A stretch of 64,000 bases of DNA from Endothia cerciana (lineage: Eukaryota > Ascomycota > Sordariomycetes > Diaporthales > Cryphonectriaceae), in NCBI GenBank assembly GCA_026119935.1, contig JALRMH010000034.1:62001-126000 (forward strand), given 5' to 3'. The position numbers and the translations under genes are program-made. A model generated the notes under the pieces. The model ran no database searches. It had not been told where the DNA came from and worked only from the letters and a program-made list of their open reading frames with translations. Each line of letters starts with the position of its first letter. The stretch's first letter is position 1. Shown here piece after piece: positions 54,394 to 64,000 of the stretch.

Positions 54394-55517
54394 CTAAGCC
54401 CCATATCCTTTGCCCTTCTCAGGCCCTGTCGATCCTAACGCAACCGCCATGGACTGTTTCATGATGAATTCAAGCGTTGTCAGGTCGGTGCCAACATTGA
54501 TCATATCGAAGCCTTGCCTGCCGTACCTGCCGGGTTGTCAGCCAAGTGGTCCTGGTTGTATCTCTGGGGTGCCTTACGCAGCTGCCTCCTCGCCATTTGA
54601 GGCGTACATTCCGCACCTTTTACCAGCGGCCTTCGTGGCCTTCAGTATTCTCGCAATGGCCGACTTGAGCTCGGGCTTCACGTCACCGTTGATAATGGGA
54701 TACCCAATGCTGTTGCCAAGGTCGAAGGGGCCGATGAATAGCACATCGACGAGCGGCACAATCTCCTCTACCGCCTCCAAGGCTTCCTTGGTCTCGATTT
54801 GCACCATTGTTACTATGGCATCGTTGGCCTGCTGGAGATACTCGGTAAAGGACGGGATGGGCGAGAAGTTCTGCATCGCGATGGGCGAGCCGAAGCCTCG
54901 TCGGCCTTGCGGTGGAAACTTGGCTGAGGCCACTACCTGTTTGACCTCGTCTACACTTCTGATGAGCGGCACCAAGATCTGCATCCGGTCTGGTCAGTGA
55001 TGCGTGCGGCCTTAGATGGCAGGTGCATATTCTCAACGGGGTGGTCTCACCCCGTGTGCACCAGCATCGAGCGCGCCTAGCACGTAGGGTCAGCATACTC
55101 CGTCGACTCGCCAGCTCAAAGCTCCTACTTACGCTTGATCATCCACGACTGCGTGTCAGGAATTCTGACACATGGGGACACGCCGCAGGCAGCGATAGCC
55201 GGAATCGCCTCGTGCATCGCAGCGTCGTCAATATTCCCGTGTTCACAGTCGACCATGATCCAATCCGGATTCGCCCTAGCCAGAGCTCTCGACACATTGG
55301 TTCCGGGCATCATCTGCCAGATTCCATAGCTGGGGCCCTTGTTTTCGGCAAACGCTGTCCGCAGCCTGTTGGACTTTTGCATTGCTGTGGTTGCTGCCAT
55401 CGTTGATGATCTCCGGGAAACGGCATCCGAGTACGAAATACGTGCAGTAGAGCGTCGGAGCCGGAAACAAGACGATGTTAAATGAGAGGACGGGCGTAAC
55501 AACTGCAGCGATCTCAT
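54394..55517 (-). CDS. HpcH/HpaI-family aldolase
   Basis: Exons run from the upstream Met at 55517 (or the internal Met at 55400) to 55133, then 55051-55076, 54578-54978 and 54394-54526; introns 56, 72 and 51 nt. The second exon is only 26 nt and encodes ALDAGAHG. The core protein from 55400 is 275 residues; from 55517 it is 314. Motifs: DWIMVDCEHGNID, GAHGILVPLIRS, MVQIETKEALEAVEEI with the metal-binding Glu, LFIGPFDLGNSIG with the Asp, then GFDMINVGTD. The family cleaves 2-keto-3-deoxy acids to pyruvate plus an aldehyde; fungal members include 2-keto-3-deoxy-L-rhamnonate aldolase, but the substrate here is not determined. The 39-residue extension (MRSLQLLRPSSHLTSSCFRL, basic and Ser-rich) looks like a mitochondrial presequence. 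Confidence 0.9.
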
Positions 55518-56639
55518 TGTCCCGGGCGGAAGAGTGCTACTTATATGAAGCATCTGTCGAAGCCCGGGCGAATTGCCGACGAGGAACACGCCATTAGTCA
55601 AGGGTCGTACCAGGCCTGTGATTATAGCTGAAGCCCAACGTCCTTCTCCGACCTTGGCCTCCAGGGCCTCTGCCAAAGGCGAATGCGTCGACTGGAATGA
55701 GGAGTCGTGGAGCGTGATCTGCAACGGCGGGGTCAAGGATACTACTGCGGGGTCCATGGGGACTGACGAGAGGTTGGGACACTTGTCGACCTGGCTATCT
55801 GCGGTACTCGCAGTTCAGCACCTGCGGGATTCCTCACTTCCTCTGCATCCTCCCGGTCCACAATCCCCCGAGACGAGGTTCGTGAAGAAGGCTATATGGA
55901 CAGGGAGATTCTTAAGAGACTACCCTCGAGACACTCTCAATGTGGCGGAGCCTACTGCTGTCTTCCTGAACCGGGCTCGTCCTATCGAAAGTGAGAGGGT
56001 CATTGTAACCTTTTCATACAGCAATACCAGCACGATTCTCAGGGTCCAAGCAAGAACATGCTCGTACTGGGCAAGGCCGGGCTAAGGGGGGGTCTCCGGG
56101 TGCACCGCACCAAGATCCGGGAGGTTTTCCCCAGGATTGCCGATGGCCGTGATCCACCTCTCCGGAACCGGGGGGGAAACGACTTCGACGCCCCAAGAAA
56201 CTGGTATACCATCATGCCAGATACACAAACCGTGCTGACCATGTAATCCACTCAGAAGAGGCTCTTGACTCCGAGGGCGCGCGACGAATCGCGTTTGCGG
56301 CGGCCATGCTCGATATGGCACTTCCGCAAGGGTGACTGTCCTCCGCCCGAAATATCAAGAGAAGGGCCGAAGACCCACTCAACAGCGCGGAACATGCGGT
56401 CGGAGAGGCGGGCTGGTAGAGATGGGATTGGGCCCGTCATGTCTCGTCAGAGCAACATTCATCCGCCTATCGCCTGGGAAAGCGGGCTCTTGGAGATGAT
56501 AAAGAGACAGAGTAGAGCGCACCTTATGGCCGCATTTTACGACTGCATCTTGCTATTCTCTGCTTCTGGTGACCAAGGCGAATATAATCGTCAAGAACAG
56601 CCCTCAAGAGTCGACAGAGTTGGGTAGCGTATCCTTTCA
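55518..56639. promoter_or_regulatory. Divergent region between aldolase and sugar porter
   Basis: 1.1 kb shared upstream region. Several short frames occur on both strands, none with recognisable domains or splice partners. The arrangement would permit co-regulation of the two genes. Confidence 0.45.
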
Positions 56640-58313
56640 ATGGCTCTCAAGTTGATGGGACTGCTCAAGTCTCAACCCCTCTACATCAGGGCGAGCATCG
56701 TGACCTCCTTCGTCGCCATGCTCTTTGGGTAAGCTGTCGCTGGCTCAGGAATCAGAGCGAGGATTCTGACAAGCAGCAGTCTTGATACCGGCACCATCGG
56801 GTCAGTGACCGACATGGCCTCCTTTCAGAACACCATGGGTTACATCTCGTCTACTATCCGAGGCGTCATCGTCTCGTCCATCCTCCCGACCGGTGCCGTG
56901 GCAGCTCTACTCGCTGGTATCCTGGCAGACAGATACGGACGAAAGCGCCTCATAGTTAGCGGAGCGGTGATATACGGGGTCGGCGCCGCCATCGAGTGCG
57001 CCTCAGTCGCACTGGGGATGTTTATTGCGGGCCGACTAATCAAGGGAGTAGGGCAAGGCCTGTTTCTCTCAACAGTCTACGTCCAGGTCTCCGAGATCTC
57101 GCCTGCCTCGACCCGCGGGACCATGACTTCTCTCCCGCAGTTTCTGATCGTCTGCGGTCTGGTGACCGGTTTTTTCATGTCCTACGGCTCAGCCAGCATC
57201 GAATCTTCTGCATCCTGGCGCCTACCCATCGCGATTGCCTCTTTCCTCGCGTTCGGTTTCGCAGCTGTGAACGTCCTCACGCCGCCATCGCCCCGCTGGC
57301 TCCTCGCCAAAGGTCAGACCGAGGAGGCACGTGCAGTGATCGCGGCCCTAGGCCTGGACGAGGCGGAGCAGCGAGAGATGCTGTCCAGCTCCGCGTCTGC
57401 CCTCGAGCATCCTTTAGACGAGTCGGTGTGGGACTCGCTGAAGCAGACATTTCGGGACTTCGGTGATGCCTTCTCCGCACCGTTCCGAGCCCGCACTGCT
57501 TTGGGCTGCTTCATCATGGCATTTCAGCAGTTCTGCGGTATCGATGGTGTGCTTTACTACGCGCCGATTCTGTTTCGCCAGGCGGGGCTGTCAGGCGACA
57601 AGGCTAACTTCTTGGCCTCCGGCGTGTCGTCGTTGGTGATCCTTGCGACAACTGTTCCGGCTACGATCTGGGCAGACAAATGGGGCCGGAGGACGTCTTC
57701 GATCTTGGGTGGGACGCTGATCACGGTTCTGATGTTGATTATGGGGACCATGTATGCCGCAAACCTTGTTCACCCAACCCACGGAGCTGGCCGGTGGGTG
57801 GTGGTCGTCTCGATCTACCTGTTCGCCATCGTCTTCAACGGGACATGGGCACTTGCGTTCCGGACGTTTCTGGTTGAGAGCCTACCAAGGAAGACAAGAA
57901 GCAGCGCCTCGTCACTGGGGCAGTGCTCGAACTGGGTAAGCCTCCTCCCTATTGTACGTTGCTCTCGTTTGCCAAAGTCGCTGACAGTCTGGAAGATTGC
58001 GAACTATATAGTGGCGCTTACGACCCCCGTCTTCATTGATCGCACGACGTTCGGAGCTTACTACTTCTTCGCCTGCTCGGCCTTTATCTGCACTGTCGTA
58101 TGTGCTCTGTTCATGTTCGAGACGAAGGGTCACACTTTGGAGGTCATTGAGCAGAGATATATGGATGGCAAGGCAAGCCCCACGGGCAGGTGGCCCTTGG
58201 AGAAGTTCAAACTGAGACCAATCGCGAGGACACGTGAAGTCCAGGCTGTTAGCAGGCCGGAGTCTCTCACCAGTGGTGATGAAAGTCCTGTTGGCAGCAG
58301 GTTGATGGTCTAG
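56640..58313 (+). CDS. MFS sugar transporter (sugar porter family)
   Basis: Three exons: 56640-56728, 56780-57935, 57996-58313 (introns 51 and 60 nt), 520 residues. Transmembrane helix 1 spans the first intron (SIVTSFVAMLFG joined to LDTGTIGS). Sugar-porter signatures: ADRYGRKR between helices 2 and 3, GRLIKGVGQG with VSEISPASTRG in helices 4-5, SPRWLLAKG before the central loop, QQFCGIDGVLYYAP in helix 7, ADKWGRR between helices 8 and 9, and ETKGHTLEVIE after helix 12. It is predicted to be a plasma-membrane proton-coupled hexose or related sugar importer. Substrate cannot be assigned. It is divergent from the aldolase gene and convergent with the cupin gene (115 bp between stops). Confidence 0.93.
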
Positions 58314-58428
58314 ACAGCGATATGAGACGGGGGCGTCTTGCAATGTGTTCAGAAGCGAGATTAGTCTAGCGATGGTATGACTCCTTAACTTTCAGAGCAT
58401 GCAACATGTGCAGATACCCCCTTGGCGC

Positions 58429-59082
58429 TCAGTCCCACTGCCCGCAAAGACCCTCGTCTGCCGTTCCCAGCACCGGATCTCTCTGTGGTTTGGGGACAGC
58501 CCACACCAACACATACTCTTCTCTGCTCCTGTCCCCACCGACCGCAAAATCCCACGCCCCGCCGTCAACGGGGTACGCGCCCATCATCGTGAACCCGGAC
58601 AGGCTCACCTCCGCCAGCGCCGCCCTCACATCCACGGCCTGCACCCCGTGCCCGTCCCCCGGCGTGAGCAGCGCAAAACCCCCCTCCTCGGGCCGCGTGT
58701 CGAACGTCTTGTGGGCCGTCCCGGCAGGGAGGACGAAGACGTCGCCGGCCCTGGCCTGGATCTCGGCCCCGCCCGCCTCGCGGGCCGGGCCGTGCGTGTT
58801 CCCCTCGGGGTCCGGATCGGTGTCGGCGACGCCGAAGCGGATCGTCGCGGAGCCGGACAGCACGGCCATCGCCTCGTGGGCCTGCGGGTGATAGTGGGCG
58901 GCCTGCGTGGGTCCGTAGCGGTAGATCCACTGCGTCTCCCAGCCGTTGGCCGTGAAGAGGTCGTAGACCTTGGCCGGCGGGAGGCCGGCGGGGTCGAGGA
59001 TGCCCGGGTAGTGGAGGAGGGGGCGCGGGGAGTTTGGCATGAGGTCTGTGGGCGGTAGGTAGTACCTCCTGACTTGGACCAT
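58429..59082 (-). CDS. Cupin-domain protein
   Basis: Single-exon 217-residue frame. The cupin motif 1 is textbook: G-x5-HxH-x4-E-x6-G in GPTQAAHYHPQAHEAMAVLS followed by G. Motif 2, GDVFVLPAGTAHKTFD, has the second metal-binding His and Asp where Asn is common. The fold is thus a metal-binding small beta-barrel; possible activities include sugar isomerase, epimerase or dioxygenase, and the sequence does not decide. It lies tail-to-tail with the sugar porter and near the aldolase, which may hint at sugar-acid metabolism. An antisense-looking frame on the plus strand covers the same bases and is a shadow. Confidence 0.85.
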   Translation of the reverse strand: MVQVRRYYLPPTDLMPNSPRPLLHYPGILDPAGLPPAKVYDLFTANGWETQWIYRYGPTQAAHYHPQAHEAMAVLSGSATIRFGVADTDPDPEGNTHGPAREAGGAEIQARAGDVFVLPAGTAHKTFDTRPEEGGFALLTPGDGHGVQAVDVRAALAEVSLSGFTMMGAYPVDGGAWDFAVGGDRSREEYVLVWAVPKPQRDPVLGTADEGLCGQWD

Positions 59083-60450
59083 TGTGTGTTTTTGCTCGAG
59101 CTGGCGGACACGGTTATCTTCTCATGGAGGGGGTGGTGCGTTGAGGAGTAGCCGTCAGATGATCTGGCCATGAGATAACGAGCAGATATCCCCGCAGTGG
59201 AGTGGAAAGCGCCGAGGGGAGGGGCGGCGGGAGTATTATAGTCGGCTCCCAACCTGTCCATGTCACACCGACTCGGATGCCCCTCCTCCTCCCTCAGTGC
59301 TCGTATAGTGGTTGATTCATGAAGGGAGCCTCTTAGTGTCTTCCCACCGAGCCGCAGCGAAAAGTTCGAGAGGCTCGAGGTTCATTTCGGACTAGTGATA
59401 AGGTCCGTCCGACATATGATGTCCCCCTTGAGCATGCTCTATGGATATTGTAAGGTTCGGTTGAGAGGGTCATGCTAGCCTTCTTCGGTTCTCTGAACTT
59501 TGATCTAAGTAGGCGGCCTGGACGATATCTCAGCCTTGCAGGGTTCGGGCTGCGACCGTGCCACAAGGCTGAGATTGGCCATATTCGCGCCCTGAGAACT
59601 TAAACAACCTCAGCGCACCATGTTCGCCTATATATTTGTGGATTAGTGAGCCCCTCACTTCTGACTTCCCTCATCTCTAACTCATACGCCTAAGGCGTTA
59701 AAGTTGGCAGATGCTACAGCAGAATGTTTCGAGTCTACAAGGCTGACTGACTACTTACGGGTGTAGCCATCCAGAGAATCTAGCCTTGCAGGTACCGCGA
59801 CCAGTATTTCCACACGGGGCTATAAACAGGGCACTGAATACTTGTCTCAGTGACTGGGTAAACAGAGACGGACTGTAGCTATGCGAAAACATCTACTTCC
59901 ATTAGTTGGGATGGAGTTGCTCGAGATGAGAAAAGTTCCTCTCAGGGCTCAAATGCCTAGTGTTTGGGCGCCTGTATGCTGGCGGACCTTCATACCGCGA
60001 TTTGTATACGCCGATGGTCACGAACGAAGCTCTGAATGTATTAGGGAGATCAACAGTATCACCAGACCTGGGGTGAATAGGGGAGCATTTTGCATGAAGA
60101 GACAGGAAAGGGGAGGGGGGGGGGAACGAAAGAAGAAAGAAAAAGAAAAAAAAGGGAGAGAAATACGGAAGAGAAGGAGGGGAGGGGGGTGGGCATCTAC
60201 CCTAACCCTACAGGCCTCTTTCGCCGACAGCAAGGGTGCAAGCAGCTGTTGGCTGCCCCGCTACCCCACGTTGTTTTGTAGTTGACAAGGGCAGAGCTCT
60301 CGAGAGCTAGAATCTTCTGGACTGAATCTCGACCGAACACTCCGACGCCAACCCCAAAAACCACACGAGCCTACGCTGCGCTGGACCAGTCCAAGACTTC
60401 AGCCTCCAATCGTCTTTCGCCCTTGTGTTTGCCGGCGCCAGACTGTCAAG
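59083..60450. promoter_or_regulatory. Divergent intergenic region, 1.4 kb
   Basis: Promoters of the cupin gene (-) and the CHORD gene (+). Contains a purine-rich stretch with G10 (60105-60190) and an eleven-base CCCTAACCCTA (60200-60210), two telomere-like units, 240 bp before the CHORD start. No gene recognised. Confidence 0.45.
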
Positions 60451-61714
60451 ATGGCTCAGAAGTGCGTCCATCGTGGTTGCGAGAAGACGTTCACGGACCC
60501 TGACGAGGTGTGCCGTTATCACCCAGGCCCACCAGTCTTCCACGAAGGCCAGAAAGGTGAGGTTCTCCCGGGGGGTGCGAGGCTGAGCATCGGGGGCTAA
60601 ACTTCCGTGACACAGGATGGAAGTGCTGCAAACCCCGGGTCCTGACCTTCGACGAGTTCATGGCGATCGAGCCCTGCACAGAAGGCAAGCACAGCACCAC
60701 CGACCTACCTCCCGCAGTCGAGAAGAAGGGGGCCCCTTCAGATGCTGCCGTGTTGAGGGAGGTCACCAATGACCCAGTTCCCGCCGTGCCCCGGGCTCCC
60801 ATCAACCCGGCAACACCATCCGCGGCGCCGCCACCTCCTCCAGAGTCAGACGACGACGATCCTTCACTCGAGATCCCCGACGGCCGCACGTGTAGGAGGC
60901 GTGCATGCGGTGCCAGCTACAGGAAGGGTTCGGAGCGGAGCGACCAGGAGAACTGCGTGCATCATCCTGGTGTGCCCATCTTCCACGAGGGCAGCAAGGG
61001 CTATACCTGCTGTAAGAGGCGCGTGCTGGACTTTGACGACTTTATGAAGATCGAGGGATGCAAGACGAAGCCACGGCATTTGTTCGTGGGAAGTGGGAAG
61101 AAGGAGAAGGCAAACGCCAAGGGTGCAGAGGAATTATTGGAGACCGTGCGGTAAGTGCAGGCACCTGTCATCCTCCGGCCCTGTATCTCGGCTAGGCGAT
61201 GGTCCCAGAATGGGAAGAACGTCCCAGGAGGGGGAGGGGGTGGATATGTGAGATGATGTTCACGATCGTGATTCGTCACTTGGAGATGTGCCTTCAAGGT
61301 CCCCAGCGATGCGCCGTCGGGTCTAGACGTGGCCCCTACAGAGTCGTAAATGAGAAAGTAAGAGACGTATACTGATTGGCCATACACAGGACCGATTTCT
61401 ATCAGACGCCAAGCAATGTTATCGCCTCCTTCTTCCTCAAGAAGATCAACAAGGATGTTTCAAAGATTGTCTTCACGGATTCATCCATCCAGTTAGACCT
61501 ACTCACGACAGACAGCCTCCCGAAACGATACCGCACCGAGGTGCCACTTTTTGGAAGCATCGATCCGGCCAAGACGACGTTTAAGATTCTCGGTACCAAG
61601 CTCGAGGTGGCGCTCGTCAAGGCAGAGGTCAGCTCTTGGCCTGTCCTGCGAGCTGACGATCGGCCAACCGGGGAAATACTACAAATTGGCCGGGCCGGAA
61701 AGGTTGTGCAGTAG
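60451..61714 (+). CDS. CHORD and CS domain protein (Rar1/CHORDC1-like co-chaperone)
   Basis: Three exons: 60451-60556, 60616-61150, 61390-61714 (introns 59 and 239 nt), 321 residues. Two CHORD zinc modules: residues 5-62, from CVHRGCEKTFTDPDE through GWKCCKPRVLTFDEF (completed across intron 1) to a final CTEGKH, and about 148-207, with CRRRACGASYRKGSE, CVHHPGVPIFHEG and GYTCCKRRVLDFDDF. A Pro/Asp-rich linker separates them. The C-terminal part (from TDFYQTPSNVIASFFLKKIN) is a CS (p23-like) domain. Such proteins bind Hsp90 and Sgt1 and stabilise client complexes; plant Rar1 lacks the CS domain, whereas fungal and animal forms carry it. Every zinc ligand I can identify is present. Confidence 0.93.
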
Positions 61715-63356
61715 GGACTTGTGCCAAAGGAGGCTACGAAGTTGTCTCCACCCGAGGAGTTGGGTTTGAAGGCCATCGCCCAAGCGGTGTTCCCAGAGGA
61801 GTTTATACTTCAGCTTACCGCACCAGGAGCTGTCCCGCAGGCGGCTGTCCCAGAGAAGACTGCCGGACTAGTCCGCATGAGACCATCTCACAGGTGATCC
61901 CAGAGAGATCCCTCTGGAAGAGAGATGGGGAGGTTTTCACTAGAGCCGGTCACCGTAGAGAAGATGGGTCCATGGGGGGTCATCTCACCTAATAGACATG
62001 ATCCAAGTATCTCCTACTGCCAGGATTGCCACGATTATCACAGTTCTTCCTGGCCGCATCTAGTAACCATCTGGGCACTCTAGGTGTCCCGCAAGGTCTC
62101 GGCAAGGTCCCGTGAGGCCTAAAGGATAATCCGCTGTAGTATTGCGATCGCCTTAGGGGACAGTCAACCCCTTTGCAGCAGAATTCCTAGCCCGTTATCT
62201 CTGACGCAAGCCCAGCTCTGGCAACCTCACATAGGGTTCTCGCCCAACTGAGTCAACCCAAGAAGCAGCAATTTCCGACCTGAGACCCGAACATAACCTC
62301 CCTATCTAACGCAGATCGCAAAAGTTGCCAAGGTCCCCGCGCTGCCTCAGTGAGGCCTCCCTTCTCCCCCCCACCGGCCCCCCCGGGCGCACCCACCTTG
62401 GATGATTCACCAAGCCAGTAGTGTATATCTTCACGAGTCACACAGATACACAGTATCCACCCCCCCAGTGAGTTTGGGGTTCGTCCGCAGACCTTGGCGG
62501 GCGGTGTGTTGTCCTCTGGGCGCGACGCTACACCCCCCAGTTACTCATCGCCAAGCCCGCCGCTGTTCGGGAATCAACACGAGTGCCGGGCAGGCAGGGG
62601 GAACAGCCAAGCCGGCTCGCACGGGCAGTGGGGGCCGAAAAAGTAAGAGAGGTAAAAGAATGAAGAAGACAGGCGTGTGGGTTCGAGATGATGGGGCGGC
62701 GCGGGGTCTTGTTTCAGTCTTTCGTTGTATGAGCTGGGAGGCCGAGGGGCGCCAATCGGCGACTGCGGTCTCCGTCTGCGTTGTCATGTGGACGGGTTGA
62801 TGGCTTCGGACCAGGAGCGAGATCGAAGTCGTGGGGGTCCCTGGGCACGCCACTGGTGCGTAGCAGACAGACTTTCCGTCAGTTGGTTGTCCGGGTCTGC
62901 GGGCCCCTAAGTAGCCAAGGCGGCTGGCTTGCACAGTCGACAGAGCCTCCTCACTGAGGACGTTTCAGGGGCGGTGGGATGACATCTCTCATCCGGGCGA
63001 GGCCTGGGGAACTGTACTGGTCGAGGGGTTGACACTGAGATGAGGGATATTTGGGTTATCGTTTCGAGGTCTCTCGATATTTCGAGTCTCGAATCTAGTT
63101 TCTACTACAAAGTGATACATAAAAGCTCGAACTACCAACATGTTTGGTGGTCTGGTATCGTGTCTAGAGTCTAGACCGTGAGATTTGGGTAACCCACGGC
63201 CGAGGCAGATATAGGAATAAATCGAGCAGGAAAAGGCACGTGAGAAAGCATGAATTGCCAACCAGCCAACGCATGTGCTACACCACTCTGTCGCCGCGGG
63301 GTGCCCTCAGCTTAAGCTCAACCTTCTGGGTCGAGCCCGTCAGCGGGCCGACAACC
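61715..63356. other. Convergent intergenic region, 1.6 kb
   Basis: 3' flanks of the CHORD gene (+) and the partial gene at the window end (-). No gene, long repeat or RNA element recognised. Confidence 0.45.
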
Positions 63357-64000
63357 CTAGCCAGCCTCACTGGGTCGTTCCGAGCCCTTCTCGTCCGCAT
63401 CAGGCTTGCGACTGGCGACATCTGTTTCGTCCTCGCCCATCTTTGTGTCTGAAACGACGATGTCTGTCGAGTTGTGGTCAACAATGCTCTCCTCGTCTGA
63501 GCCAGTGAGCTCCTTGTGCCGGAAGGTTGGCTCCCTCTCCTTACCCTTCAAGGTGGCACCGGAGGACGACCGCTCTCTAGAGTTTCCAGCCCTCGGCGTC
63601 GTTGGTGTGTAGGGTCCGTCTGATTTTGGGACCTGCATCGGTTTAGTGGGCTCGTCCCACCTGATGCTGCCGGTGTGTCCCTTGACTCTCGTCTTGAAAT
63701 CTGACGAGATACTAGGTGCTAGCCTGATGATGACGTCCCCTTCCTTCGTGTAGCCGACAACTTTCGCGTTGAAATTATCTGACACTTCTGTATAAATGGT
63801 CGGCGTATCATCGTCAGTGGCAGGTGAACGGTCGCCAGACTCGGTGCTAGCATCCCGAACGACAGTGGGCCTGCCGCGTAGATACAGTCAGTGGACAGAC
63901 ACGTTCACTCTGAGCGATACATGATTGCGGTCCTCGTGTTACTCACACCTCACTAAGTGGCTCGTCGCGGGATCGGCCCCTAGACCTGGCGCTGCGGCTC
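63357..64000 (-). CDS. Uncharacterised charged protein, C-terminal part
   Basis: Two exons are visible: 63947-64000, open to the window edge, and 63357-63870, joined across a 76-nt intron (donor GTGAGT) in matching phase. The 5' part of the gene lies outside. The visible 189 residues begin with an Arg/Ser-rich stretch (SRSARSRGRSRDEP). A small folded-looking section follows, VSDNFNAKVVGYTKEGDVII and on to SSDFKTRVKGHTGSIRWDEP, and the tail is acidic, Ser/Asp/Glu-rich. I do not recognise the family. The presence of a normal intron and an orderly stop favours a functional gene. Confidence 0.55.

Noticed and set aside
58399..59058. 219-residue plus-strand frame
   Set aside because: Antisense to the cupin gene, which has both cupin motifs intact.
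1..64000. Transposons, RIP-mutated repeats or secondary-metabolite cluster
   Set aside because: I saw no transposase, integrase, reverse transcriptase, terminal repeats, AT-rich blocks, PKS, NRPS or terpene synthase genes.
1..64000. tRNA, rRNA or CRISPR arrays
   Set aside because: No cloverleaf with a proper T-arm, no rRNA stretch and no spaced direct repeats were found by eye; short GGTTCGA-like matches lack pairing arms. Spliceosomal RNAs or snoRNAs could be missed.

Overview
The window reads as nuclear chromosomal DNA of a filamentous ascomycete (Pezizomycotina, probably Sordariomycetes). Evidence: introns are mostly 50-110 nt with GTRNGT donors, CTAAC/CTGAC-type branch points and CAG/TAG acceptors. 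The gene set is that of a mould: a Crh-type GH16 cell-wall enzyme, a Clr5-domain protein, a fungal OTT_1508-like deaminase, and an LSD1-type demethylase with a C-terminal HMG box. Genes sit on both strands with no operons and are separated by 50 bp to 3 kb. I see no transposon, rRNA, tRNA or CRISPR array. Species cannot be told from this sequence. All splice models were built by hand from reading-frame phase, splice motifs and family knowledge.

Layout. 1-14 kb: the 3' end of a tricalbin-like C2 protein, an uncertain minus-strand gene, a secreted/GPI GH16 transglycosylase, a deaminase-fold protein, a C2H2 zinc-finger protein and two uncharacterised membrane proteins. 15-34 kb is a conserved housekeeping block: DNA topoisomerase I and mitochondrial ATP synthase gamma (divergent pair), an LSD1-like histone demethylase, the SM protein Vps33, a UBE2W-type E2 and a Ca2+/calmodulin-dependent kinase. 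35-42 kb: a Clr5-domain protein and two hypothetical proteins. 44-49 kb: histidyl-tRNA synthetase and a membrane-anchored charged protein. 50-64 kb: a nucleoside hydrolase, LSM8, a glutaredoxin-like protein, an HpcH/HpaI aldolase, an MFS sugar porter, a cupin, a CHORD-CS co-chaperone and the 3' part of an uncharacterised gene running off the window.

Most genes are independent housekeeping units. The only hint of joint function is aldolase, sugar porter and cupin at 54.4-59.1 kb, which could be a small carbon-catabolism neighbourhood. A striking background feature is at least 24 poly(G)/poly(C) runs of 10 or more, many exactly 14 long, none inside a confident exon and six inside introns. The most interesting genes for follow-up are the deaminase-fold protein at 5.3-6.9 kb, the nucleoside hydrolase with an apparent His-to-Asn change, and the two genes with probable dual mitochondrial/cytosolic start sites.
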